Origin: Pseudomonas panipatensis | Lineage (GTDB): Bacteria; Pseudomonadota; Gammaproteobacteria; Pseudomonadales; Pseudomonadaceae | Assembly: GCF_900099785.1 (NCBI RefSeq) | Contig: NZ_FNDS01000017.1 | Coordinates: 1 to 64,000, forward strand | Direction: 5' to 3' | DNA length: 64,000 nt | Shown here: positions 57,459 through 64,000 of the stretch, one piece after another | Layout: every line of letters begins with the position of its first letter | Numbering within the stretch: the first letter of the stretch is position 1 | Program-made: the position numbers and the translations under genes | Notes under the pieces: model-generated | Seen by the model: the letters and a program-made list of their open reading frames with translations, nothing else | Databases searched by the model: none | What the model was told of the DNA's origin: nothing

Positions 57459-58202
57459 TCAGCGCGAGGATGACCGACCAGGACGCTCGCCTTGCGCGCC
57501 GGCTTTGACCGCCAGTTGCATCGAGGGCGGAGCGGAAAGCTGCTCCTGGCTCACCTTGTCTTTCAATTCCTGCCAGCGTGGCAGCAACCTGGCGTCGCCG
57601 GCCACCACCAGGCGGTTGTGCTCGAACCGATACAGGTGCGTCGTATCGAAGGCGAACTGCATCTGCAGGTCGTGACGTTGCGCCAGTGGGCGGATATCCG
57701 CCAGCAGGCTGTCCAGGACCAGCGGCACTTCCGCACCGCCGCTCCAGTAGCCCAGCACCATATGGGCCTGGTGGGTCGAACTCAGGGTGGTGTACATCAG
57801 TCGCAGGTTGTGTTCCGGGATGCCGAGCAGGCGCAGGGTGAAGAACTTGGCGATCGCGAAGTCCTCACAGTCGCCAGCGCCGCGCTCCAGGGTTTCCAGG
57901 GGCGAGGCCCAGTAGTCAGGCTGCCCCCAGACTTCGAGGTCTTCGCCAAAGCGGATGCGGTGATTGAAGAAGCGGTTGACCGCTTCCAGCTTCTCCGCGT
58001 CGCTCAGCGCCAGAGAGGCGCGGATCAGTGCCTCCCATTCGCGCTTCGCCGAGGCGGCCACCGTATTTCTGTGGCCGCCCGGCGGCTGCGCTGCCGCGGC
58101 CTTCGCGCCGCCCATGATGAGACTGCTGCCCATCACCAGCCCGGCCAGAATGTAGCGGCGGCGTCCCAGCAGGATCGATCCAAGGAAATTCGACCTGGTC
58201 AT
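57459..58202 (-). CDS. LapG-like periplasmic transglutaminase-type cysteine protease
   Basis: The 247-residue protein has an N-terminal hydrophobic export signal (about 15-35) and a bacterial transglutaminase-like (BTLCP) domain with catalytic Cys112, His147 and Asp164 (GDCEDFAIAK, HQAHMVLGY, LVLDSLL); Asp111 and Glu113 match the calcium-binding pair around the LapG Cys. LapG cuts the N-terminus of LapA-type adhesins under control of LapD. No lapD or lapA is in the window, so this is an orphan or serves a distant adhesin. The start at 58202 follows GGAGGAG. Confidence 0.83.
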   Translation of the reverse strand: MTRSNFLGSILLGRRRYILAGLVMGSSLIMGGAKAAAAQPPGGHRNTVAASAKREWEALIRASLALSDAEKLEAVNRFFNHRIRFGEDLEVWGQPDYWASPLETLERGAGDCEDFAIAKFFTLRLLGIPEHNLRLMYTTLSSTHQAHMVLGYWSGGAEVPLVLDSLLADIRPLAQRHDLQMQFAFDTTHLYRFEHNRLVVAGDARLLPRWQELKDKVSQEQLSAPPSMQLAVKAGAQGERPGRSSSR

Positions 58203-58328
58203 CCTCGGCTCCTCCGTTACGACCCATGGGCGATCGCCGGCACACGCAGGCTCACAGACACCATAGGACCACGCTTCGTCAGCCGGCAAGGCTTGTTTGC
58301 CTCCCTCCGCTGCGCCGCCCCAACGGTC

Positions 58329-58356
58329 TGTAACATCGCGCCCCGGCGCTCATCCA
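58329..58356 (+). promoter_or_regulatory. Candidate ECF-sigma promoter of the small exported protein
   Basis: TGTAAC (58329-58334) and CATCCA (58351-58356) are separated by 16 bp, a layout seen for some ECF sigma factors. It lies 48 bp before the gene at 58404 and about 800 bp from an ECF sigma gene. Tentative. Confidence 0.3.
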
Positions 58357-58403
58357 ATCAGGGGAATAAAGGCATGGGGGATGAGGTTACGGAGGATGAA
58401 ACC

Positions 58404-58694
58404 ATGACAACTTTTCTCAGCAAGGTGGCGATTGTCGCCATAGCGATGGGCACCGCGGCAGGCACCGCCCTGGCCGAAAGTGGCAGTGACCGTCTGCTCG
58501 AATCGCACATGAGGCAAGAAGCACGCGTGGCCCAAGAGGCGGAACGAGACTCCGCGAATCGCTACGCACAGATGATCGAAGAGCGGCCGACCGCGGCGGG
58601 CCCCACGCTCGACGCGCAAGCGCCGCTCAAAACCGAACCCCGCTACAGCACGCCGATCGAACGCGACCGGGCGCTATACGGCACCCCGAAATAA
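58404..58694 (+). CDS. Small exported protein of unknown function
   Basis: The 96-residue protein starts MTTFLSKVAIVAIAMGTAAG with a Sec signal peptide cleaved after ALA near residue 26. The mature part of about 70 residues is charged and rich in Glu, Arg and Ala, with a predicted helix about 30-58 (SDRLLESHMRQEARVAQEAE), and a Pro-containing tail. No family is recognised. The ATG has a perfect GGAGG at good spacing. It is near an ECF sigma/anti-sigma pair on the other strand, so control by that sigma is possible. Confidence 0.7.
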   Translation: MTTFLSKVAIVAIAMGTAAGTALAESGSDRLLESHMRQEARVAQEAERDSANRYAQMIEERPTAAGPTLDAQAPLKTEPRYSTPIERDRALYGTPK

Positions 58695-58756
58695 AGGCTG
58701 GGACGAAAGAATCCGCAATGACGGGCGAACCCAACCGCCCAGCTAAAGCGCGCAAC

Positions 58757-58788
58757 GGGCACAGGGACGTGCCCCATGGGCGCCCATG
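58757..58788 (+). terminator. Two adjacent hairpins after the small exported protein
   Basis: GGGCAC/GTGCCC (58757-58774) and the perfect palindrome CATGGGCGCCCATG (58775-58788) lie 63-94 bp beyond the stop. No T-run follows directly; a GGTTTTGTT stretch appears near 58881. Confidence 0.35.
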
Positions 58789-58909
58789 AGACGGGCTGGC
58801 AAACTGCCGAGGGTTGGCAGCCGCGACCGCTCGGCGCCCATTTGACCGAGCCTTCTGGCCTCTCTGATGCCGGGATCCGGGGTTTTGTTACAGACGGGCG
58901 TGGCGCCAT

Positions 58910-59137
58910 TCAGCGCTCGGCGTCTTGCAGCTTCTCGATGATGGCCTGGGTATCGATGGCGTCATCCTGGAGCGCCAGCCGCTGCAACACCCGCGATGTC
59001 AGTTCGAGTTGCTTGATATAGGCCGCGCAGCGCGGGCAGCCCTGCAAGTGCAGCATCACCGCCTGGCGATTCACCGGCTGCAGACGGTCCTCGATGATCT
59101 CCGAGCCCAGCTCGGAAATGTCGCGGCAGGTCAGCAT
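58910..59137 (-). CDS. Zinc-finger anti-sigma factor (zf-HC2 type)
   Basis: The 75-residue protein has the anti-sigma zinc-finger pattern: Cys4 in MLTCRDISEL and His29-x3-Cys33-x2-Cys36 in HLQGCPRCAAY. Such ZAS-domain proteins bind and hold their ECF sigma factor. There is no membrane segment, so it is a soluble form. It overlaps the sigma gene by 7 bp, consistent with coupled synthesis. Confidence 0.85.
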   Translation of the reverse strand: MLTCRDISELGSEIIEDRLQPVNRQAVMLHLQGCPRCAAYIKQLELTSRVLQRLALQDDAIDTQAIIEKLQDAER

Positions 59138-59736
59138 ACGCCCTCCGCCTGGAAGCGAATCAACATGGCATGCATGCGCTGTCGCCCGCGGTGCAGCAGT
59201 ACGCGGATATTGCCTTCGCCCAAGCCGAGCGCCTGGGCGATTTCGGCGTAATCGAGCCCACCCAGTTCACGCATCATCACCACGCTCCGCTGGTCGTCGG
59301 GAAGCAGCTGCAGATGCTTGCGGATGCACGCATGCAGCTCGCTCTCCGTGAGCAGATCCTCGGGGGTGTCGTGATGCCATTGCGGCGGCGGCGCAATCCA
59401 GGCACCGCGCGCATCGAAGGACGCGCTGATCGGCGAGCCGGTGTCCACGCCCCAGCGATCGAGGGATACTTCCCTCCAGTGTTTGCGGCGCATGGCGCGG
59501 GCCTCATTGATGGCGATCCGTGCGAGCCAGGTTCGGAACCTGGACCGGCCCTCGAACTTGCCGATCGAGGCAATGGCCTTCAGCCAGGTCTCCTGCGCAA
59601 CGTCGTCGGCCAACCCCGAACCGACCAACGGGGTCGTCATGGCGACCAGAAAAGCATGGTGCAACTTGATCATCTCGTCCAACGCGCAGCGCTCCCCCGC
59701 GCGCACCCGCTCGAGCAACTCCGCTTCGTTGTCCAT
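59131..59736 (-). CDS. ECF-family RNA polymerase sigma factor
   Basis: The 201-residue protein has sigma region 2 (about 20-85; QETWLKAIASIGKFEGRSRF RTWL-type) and region 4 (about 140-190; LLPDDQRSVVMMRELGGLDY then AEIAQALGLGEGNIRVLLHR). It lacks regions 1.1 and 3, as expected for ECF sigmas. The start at 59736 has GGGAGA upstream. It is cotranscribed with the zf-HC2 anti-sigma. A GGAAC-N16-GTCTAA promoter just upstream suggests autoregulation or control by a RpoE-like sigma. Confidence 0.9.
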   Translation of the reverse strand: MDNEAELLERVRAGERCALDEMIKLHHAFLVAMTTPLVGSGLADDVAQETWLKAIASIGKFEGRSRFRTWLARIAINEARAMRRKHWREVSLDRWGVDTGSPISASFDARGAWIAPPPQWHHDTPEDLLTESELHACIRKHLQLLPDDQRSVVMMRELGGLDYAEIAQALGLGEGNIRVLLHRGRQRMHAMLIRFQAEGVC

Positions 59737-59792
59737 CCGCGTCTCCCGATAGCCCGCCTGCCGATCCTCGGCTGAGCCACAGGCCATTTTCG

Positions 59793-59819
59793 TTAGACGG
59801 ACCGGGCTCGATTCGTTCC
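59793..59819 (-). promoter_or_regulatory. ECF-type promoter upstream of the ECF sigma gene
   Basis: On the minus strand GGAAC (59815-59819) and GTCTAA (59793-59798) are 16 bp apart, close to the GGAACTT-N16-GTCTAA consensus of RpoE-like ECF sigmas. It lies 57 bp before the sigma start codon. Confidence 0.5.
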
Positions 59820-59995
59820 GGCCCACGGCCAACCATTGGTCCGGGTGGCCGTGCGGAGTTTCACGCGGGCAAGCGAGCGGGGACTGACTCGGGCCGGCCG
59901 GCGCCAGGTCGCCCAGGAGGCTCAACCCGCAACAGAGAACTTTCCTACCGGCGCTTTCCTTGCCCCGCTAGAGCCCGGCCTCCTATCCTCCGCCA

Positions 59996-60032
59996 GTCAC
60001 GGTCAATCCCGTGACCGGGTTTGACGACCCGG
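59996..60032 (+). ncRNA. Two hairpins at the start of the antirepressor leader
   Basis: GTCACGG/CCGTGAC (59996-60015) and CCGGGT/ACCCGG (60015-60032) fold in succession 110-130 bp ahead of the C4-like core. They may belong to the leader transcript or end transcription coming from upstream. Confidence 0.35.
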
Positions 60033-60127
60033 CAGAACAGGCGCGTTGGCGCCGATGGCGTATGCGAAAACGGCGTAGCGTTTTTGCAGGCCCCCGTGCG
60101 CTCTTGGATTTATCTGCCACGCTCTAT

Positions 60128-60199
60128 GGCGGATCGCGCGGGGAGGCCCTCGGGCCTGCCGGTACCTGTTCCCGGTTCGTCAACCCCGCGCGGTCCGCC
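60128..60199 (+). ncRNA. C4-like antisense RNA upstream of the BRO antirepressor gene
   Basis: GGCGGATCGCGCGGGG (60128-60143) pairs with CCCCGCGCGGTCCGCC (60184-60199) over 16 bp with one G-U. Inside, AGGCC-N4-GGCCT (60143-60157) and a CCGG/CCGG stem form further arms, giving a cloverleaf. This is the shape and gene context of the C4 RNA of phages P1 and P7, which blocks translation of the ant (antirepressor) gene. GTCCGCC at 60193-60199 can instead pair with GGCGGAC (60221-60227) close to the antirepressor ribosome site, as expected for the C4 target. Confidence 0.62.
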
Positions 60200-60235
60200 C
60201 CCTCCGTTTGACGACGTAGCGGCGGACTCCCCCTC

Positions 60236-60249
60236 AGAACAGGAGTTCT
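60236..60249 (+). promoter_or_regulatory. Ribosome-site hairpin of the BRO gene
   Basis: AGAAC and GTTCT flank the loop AGGA, which is part of the Shine-Dalgarno AGGAG (60241-60245) for the ATG at 60255. The site can thus be presented or hidden by RNA structure. Confidence 0.5.
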
Positions 60250-60254
60250 CCACT

Positions 60255-60728
60255 ATGCACGATGCATACAGCGCTACCACCTTCCTCCGTCACACCCGCC
60301 CCCTGCGTGGCATTCTGATCGACGACCAGCCCTGGTTCGTCGCCTATGACCTGGCGCGGCTATTAGGCCTCAATCATCCGCAATCCCTCGCGCGACGCAT
60401 GGAACCCCATGAAATGCGCGTAGTGAAGCTACGCCATGCCAGTGGCGGCGAGGAGCCGGTGGAGGTCATCAGCGAGGCGGCGCTCTACAAGGCACTGTTC
60501 CGCTTCGGCCACCCGGAGAACCGCACGCTGGGCCGCTGGCTGGCAGAGACGGTGATGCCACTGTTGCGCGACCAGGGCCGGGACGATCCGCGGCAGCCAC
60601 GGCGGTTGCTGATGAATTGGCGCTCGCAGCGCGTCACCGTGCTGGACTGGCAGGGTGCGTTGTGGGTGCCGCTGGAGCAGTTGCCAACCTTCAGCGCCTT
60701 CGCCGCAGGCATCGAGCGACGGCGCTGA
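60255..60728 (+). CDS. BRO-N domain antirepressor-like protein
   Basis: The 157-residue protein has the BRO-N DNA-binding domain (about 10-100; PLRGILIDDQPWFVAYDLARLLG, in part, then LRHASGGEEPVEVISEAALYKALFRFG) found in phage antirepressors, and a short C-terminal part without the usual KilA-C/ANT domain. No other phage genes are nearby, so it is a domesticated or solitary element. It is preceded by the C4-like leader, arguing for RNA-level control. It is convergent with the chemoreceptor at 60748. Confidence 0.85.
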   Translation: MHDAYSATTFLRHTRPLRGILIDDQPWFVAYDLARLLGLNHPQSLARRMEPHEMRVVKLRHASGGEEPVEVISEAALYKALFRFGHPENRTLGRWLAETVMPLLRDQGRDDPRQPRRLLMNWRSQRVTVLDWQGALWVPLEQLPTFSAFAAGIERRR

Positions 60729-60747
60729 AAGACTCGGCGCGCGCCGC

Positions 60748-62781
60748 TCAGGCGACCGCGCCGGTCTCGTAGAACGGCGCCTGGTTGTAGTAGGTGATGC
60801 AGGCTTTCAACTTGTCGCGGGCGCTGGCATCCAGGGTTTCGAAGGCCAGGCCGTAGTTGTAGCTGCCCTCGCCCTGGGTCTGCCATTTCACCCGCGCCTT
60901 GACCGGGAACGGTTGCTGGCGGTCGTACTCGGCACGGTTGTCGCTGGGCTGGCGGATCAGCAATTCCAGGCTATCGCCCTTGCCGGCCTGGAGCGGCTGG
61001 GCGAGCTTGAGGCGGATACCGCTCATGCTGAAGTCGGCGCTGGTGGCGAACTGCTCGCGCCCGCCGTCGCGCACTTCCACCATCAGGTTCTGCATCACCC
61101 GCGGGGTCTTGCGCTGGTCGTCCGGCGCCGGCACCACGGTCTGCAGGCTGTCGAAATGGAAGCTCTGCATGACCTGGCGCAGGCGTTCGGATACCTGGTG
61201 CAGATCGGCGCTGACCACGCCGGTGGTGTGGATCTGCGCGGTGTTCTCTTCCAGGGTGTGCATCAGTTCGCCGAGACGCGATTCGAGCTGCGCCAGCTTG
61301 CCCATCTGGTGGCTGCTGACGGCGGAGATTTCCTTGGCCAGGCCGGCGTTGTGCTCGATGTCCTGGAGGATCAGGGCGAACACTTGATTGGCACCTTCGG
61401 CCTTGGACATGCCCTGGTGGGTGCGCTCGATGATGCCGTCCATGGCGCGGGTGTTGTTCTCCACCAGCGCCGCCAGGTTGCCGATGATGCCGTTGATGGT
61501 GTTGGTCGCTTCGCCGGCGCGGGTGGCCAGGCCGCGCACTTCGTCGGCGACCACCGCGAAGCCACGCCCGGCCTCGCCGGCGCGGGCCGCTTCGATGGCC
61601 GCGTTGAGGGCCAGCAGGTTGGTCTGGTCGGTGATCCCGCTGATGGTCGCGGTGATCGCCTGGATCTGCCGGCTGGCTTCGCCCAGGGCGTGGATTTGCT
61701 GGCCGGCGGCCTGCACTTCAGTGACCGCGCGGGCCATTTCTTCGATGTTGCCGCGGATCGCCTGCACGCCTTCGGCGGCGCGCGAACGCGATTGGCTGGC
61801 GCGGTCGCTGACGGTCTGCGACAGCTCCAGCACCGAGCTGGAGGTGGCGGCGAGTTCGCTGGTGGCCTCGCGCACCTCCGCCGAGCGTTGTTCCTGGATG
61901 CGCGAGCTGCCGGTGATGCGTTGCGAGATGTCGGCGATCTGGAAGGATGACTGACCGATCTGGCGCGACTCCTGGTCGATCCGGCGCATGTGCCCGGCCA
62001 GCGCCTCGACCATCGCCTGCATGCTGCCGAGCAGGCTGTCGCCACGCTGCGAGCGGTCGTGGATGGGAATCTCCAGCTGACCGTCGGCGACACTGCGCGC
62101 GACCGCCACGGCGTAGGCTGGCTCGTTGCCGAGCAGTTGGATCAGGCGGCGATAGAGATACAGGCAACCGCCGAGCAGCAGCACCAGGGCGAGCAAGGCG
62201 ATGCCGTTGCTGATCCAGGCGATCATGCGCCGTTCGGCGGCCTGCCCGGCGTTGGCCGTCGCGACCGCATCGCCGAGTTGCTGGGCCATGCTTTCCATGC
62301 GGTTGGCCAGTTGTTCGGAAAGCGCGTCGAAACCGTCGGCGCCCTTCATCAGCGCGTTACCGGCGTCGCGGCCCTGGTGCACGTAGAGGTTGGCCATGCG
62401 CTCGCCCGTGGCATAGAGGCGATCGATGCTGCTGCCGGCCTCGTCGATGGAAGCCTGCATCTGCGGCGCCAGTGTGCGCAGACGCGCCAGCTCCTGATGC
62501 GCGGCGCTCTGTTCGGCCCTGGCTTCGCTGTAGTCGTCGGAACCGACCGCCGAGGCGTCGGTGAGGAACTGCTGGATCTGCACCACGTGGTAGCGCACGT
62601 CCTTGAAGGCCAGAGAGGCCTCCTGCAGACGCAACTGCTCGGCGCTGGCCACGCTCAAGGCGTGGTTGCCGTACCAGAGCAGCCCGTTGCCGAGCAGCAG
62701 CACGAAAGTGATCGTGGCCGTCATCGACGACAGCAGACGTTTCAGGGAGGTATTCGACGCGTGGGGCTGAGGCATGACCAT
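60748..62781 (-). CDS. Chemoreceptor with C-terminal PilZ domain
   Basis: The 677-residue protein has an N-terminal membrane helix (about 17-38), a periplasmic helical-bundle sensor domain (about 40-180), a second membrane helix (about 188-212), a HAMP-like stretch, a methyl-accepting domain (about 240-530; tip [20 protein letters not shown]) and a C-terminal PilZ domain beginning [15 protein letters not shown] (about 560-670). PilZ domains bind cyclic di-GMP, so this receptor may couple chemotaxis to c-di-GMP; the canonical RxxxR is RKTPR and the second motif DFSMSGIRL is present. Two start ATGs (62781 and 62775) are in frame; the latter has slightly better spacing. Confidence 0.88.
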   Translation of the reverse strand: MVMPQPHASNTSLKRLLSSMTATITFVLLLGNGLLWYGNHALSVASAEQLRLQEASLAFKDVRYHVVQIQQFLTDASAVGSDDYSEARAEQSAAHQELARLRTLAPQMQASIDEAGSSIDRLYATGERMANLYVHQGRDAGNALMKGADGFDALSEQLANRMESMAQQLGDAVATANAGQAAERRMIAWISNGIALLALVLLLGGCLYLYRRLIQLLGNEPAYAVAVARSVADGQLEIPIHDRSQRGDSLLGSMQAMVEALAGHMRRIDQESRQIGQSSFQIADISQRITGSSRIQEQRSAEVREATSELAATSSSVLELSQTVSDRASQSRSRAAEGVQAIRGNIEEMARAVTEVQAAGQQIHALGEASRQIQAITATISGITDQTNLLALNAAIEAARAGEAGRGFAVVADEVRGLATRAGEATNTINGIIGNLAALVENNTRAMDGIIERTHQGMSKAEGANQVFALILQDIEHNAGLAKEISAVSSHQMGKLAQLESRLGELMHTLEENTAQIHTTGVVSADLHQVSERLRQVMQSFHFDSLQTVVPAPDDQRKTPRVMQNLMVEVRDGGREQFATSADFSMSGIRLKLAQPLQAGKGDSLELLIRQPSDNRAEYDRQQPFPVKARVKWQTQGEGSYNYGLAFETLDASARDKLKACITYYNQAPFYETGAVA

Positions 62782-63354
62782 TACCTGTTGCAGAAACCTG
62801 TGGCGGCCGCTGGGCCGATAATGCTGGGGGCACAGTCCATTGCGCGTTGCACGCGGCGACGCCGCGCGGCGCGGCGCGGCGCGGTGGCGAGCGCGAGTTG
62901 GCGGCGGATCGGGGAGCCTGCGGTATTTCCTGGCGCCTTTGCCTGGCTGCCGGCGTATCGGGTAGGAAATGTCCGTAAGAATATCATGGCCATCGGCAGC
63001 TAGGCCGCGTTCTTGAGCAGCGCGAGGGCTTTTTCTGCCGCTTGCGCTCATGTAGCCGGCGCCTTCCGGGCGCAGCCTTGGGGGAAGCCTACGACACCCC
63101 CGGCGAGAAATTTCCGGCAGCCTCGGGCGAATGAGCAGGCCACTCATCCGTTGGTACGCCGACATTTGGTCGGCGGTATTCCAGAATTTCCGCTCAGCCA
63201 GCACCGCGTCGAAGGGGCTTTCCGCGTGCTGGCGCGCTCATCCTGGTGCCCTTTCCACCTCGCAGCCTGGCCACAGAAGCACCGAAATCCCTAAGCAGAA
63301 TCTCTATCTCGGGGCTTTCCGAGACGCACGCAGATGCCTCTTGCGAATCAAGTA
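62782..63354. other. Intergenic DNA between divergent chemoreceptor and DUF1185 genes (573 bp)
   Basis: No gene is recognised. A run of five GCGCG-type units (gcgcggcgcggcgcggcgcgg) lies near 62865-62884, and A/T-richer DNA occurs near 62965-62995. The open frames here have no ribosome site or family match. The operator at 63355 follows. Confidence 0.5.
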
Positions 63355-63370
63355 TTATGGTATACCATAA
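63355..63370. promoter_or_regulatory. Perfect 16-bp palindrome upstream of the DUF1185 gene
   Basis: TTATGGTATACCATAA is fully symmetric; its core TGGTATACCA is of the kind bound by GntR-family (FadR/VanR-type) regulators. It lies 45 bp before the ATG at 63415, suited to repression. No GntR gene is inside the window; one may follow to the right. Confidence 0.6.
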
Positions 63371-63414
63371 GACACCAATAGCCCCTCATCAGCCCCAGAC
63401 TCAAGGAGCACCCC

Positions 63415-64000
63415 ATGAGCTTCGAGATCCGCAAGATCGTCACCTACTCCGAAGAAACCTTCATCGAGGGCGGCAAGGCCGCCGATAAGCCGGTCACCAT
63501 GGTCGGCCTGGCGGTGGTGATCAAGAACCCGTGGCTGGGCCGCGGCTTCGTCGAGGACCTGAAACCGGAAATCAAGGCCAACTGCTCCGACCTCGGCGCG
63601 CTGATGGTCGAGCGCCTGACCGCCGCCATCGGCGGTGCCGCGCGCATCGAAGCCTACGGCAAGGCCGCGGTGGTCGGCGCCGATGGCGAGATCGAGCACG
63701 CCTCGGCGGTGATTCACACCCTGCGTTTCGGCAACCACTACCGCGAGGCGGTGAAGGCCAAGAGCTACCTGAGCTTCACCAACAAGCGCGGCGGTCCGGG
63801 CACCTCGATCCAGATCCCGATGATGCACAAGGACGACGAAGGCCTGCGCTCGCACTACATCACCCTGGAAATGCAGATCGAAGACGCCCCGCGCGCCGAC
63901 GAGATTATTGTGGTCCTCGGCGCCGCCGACGGTGGCCGCCTGCATCCGCGCATCGGCAACCGCTACATCGACCTGGAAGAGCTCGCCGCCGAGAAGGCGC
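63415..64000 (+). CDS. DUF1185 'amino acid synthesis' family protein (3' end outside window)
   Basis: The visible 195 codons start MSFEIRKIVTYSEETFIEGG and contain VGLAVVIKNPWLGRGFVEDL, GADGEIEHASAVIHTLRFGN and NKRGGPGTSIQIPMMHKDD, which identify the DUF1185 family (about 190-200 residues). Its biochemical function is not established; members often sit in amino-acid or xenobiotic catabolic operons. The ATG follows AAGGAG. The window ends at or near the C-terminus (YIDLEELAAEKA), without the stop codon. Confidence 0.87.
   Translation, partial: MSFEIRKIVTYSEETFIEGGKAADKPVTMVGLAVVIKNPWLGRGFVEDLKPEIKANCSDLGALMVERLTAAIGGAARIEAYGKAAVVGADGEIEHASAVIHTLRFGNHYREAVKAKSYLSFTNKRGGPGTSIQIPMMHKDDEGLRSHYITLEMQIEDAPRADEIIVVLGAADGGRLHPRIGNRYIDLEELAAEKA

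Noticed and set aside
60000-62781. Prophage remnant around the BRO gene
   Set aside because: No integrase, capsid, tail or lysis gene is present; neighbours are normal chromosomal genes.
62814-62821. GCCGATAA as a FliA (sigma28) -10 box next to the PilZ chemoreceptor
   Set aside because: It points away from the chemoreceptor gene and no TAAA box lies 15 bp upstream.

Overview
The window is high-GC gammaproteobacterial DNA that reads as chromosome of a Pseudomonas. Pointers are SsuD/MsuE/SfnB-type sulfur-scavenging genes, heterotetrameric sarcosine-oxidase-like genes, HODM-type dimethylamine demethylase genes (a family first characterised in Pseudomonas mendocina), several chemoreceptors, and Pseudomonas-style 'gtaggatgggt' REP-like repeats. 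No plasmid, conjugative or complete phage module is visible. The species cannot be fixed from sequence alone.

Layout. (1) 1-160: two tandem leftward sigma70 promoters of rRNA-operon type, so a stable-RNA operon probably starts just outside the left edge. (2) 253-1503: a divergent MarR regulator / siderophore-interacting ferric reductase pair with two operators between. (3) 1504-20755: an organosulfur-scavenging region. It holds ssuD with an amidohydrolase, an FMN reductase, three acyl-CoA-dehydrogenase-fold proteins (one only a C-terminal domain), a DszA/SnaA-type monooxygenase and two paralogous branched-chain-type ABC importers. Each importer operon also encodes a shortened adenylation-domain protein whose ATP loop is destroyed. 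The four transcription units have sigma54 -24/-12 promoter candidates; two share a promoter / IHF / upstream-site module with almost the same spacing. The activator gene is not in the window. (4) 21001-24419: SDR oxidoreductase, double-PAS protein and a NarL-type two-component pair. (5) 24532-51685: a complete set of genes to strip trimethylamine to ammonium: Tmm (TMA to TMAO), Tdm (TMAO to DMA plus formaldehyde), DmmABC (DMA to MMA), GmaS, MgsABC, and MgdABCD (N-methylglutamate to glutamate plus C1-tetrahydrofolate). It also has a GcvT-like protein, two folD and two purU copies to carry C1 units to formate, an APC transporter, AmtB and a PAS chemoreceptor. No formate dehydrogenase or C1 assimilation gene is seen, so amines more likely serve as nitrogen source than carbon source. 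An XRE-cupin regulator sits in the middle.

Main regulatory observation: 15-bp sites of form WTTC-N7-GAAA occur in pairs exactly 20 bp apart upstream of dmmA, amtB, gmaS, the XRE-cupin gene and purU2. This predicts one regulon spanning the amine locus.

(6) 51732-53074: IclR regulator and a cupin. (7) 53115-54985: a lower-GC divergent pair, a glycosyltransferase and a UDP-glucuronate decarboxylase-like SDR, probably acquired. (8) 55336-62781: two chemoreceptors (one with PilZ), an LMW-phosphatase-like protein, an orphan LapG-like protease, a small exported protein, an ECF sigma factor with a zinc-finger anti-sigma, and a BRO-N antirepressor behind a C4-like antisense RNA leader. (9) 63415-64000: the 5' part of a DUF1185 gene behind a perfect 16-bp palindrome. 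Long stretches without a gene are described as separate entries.
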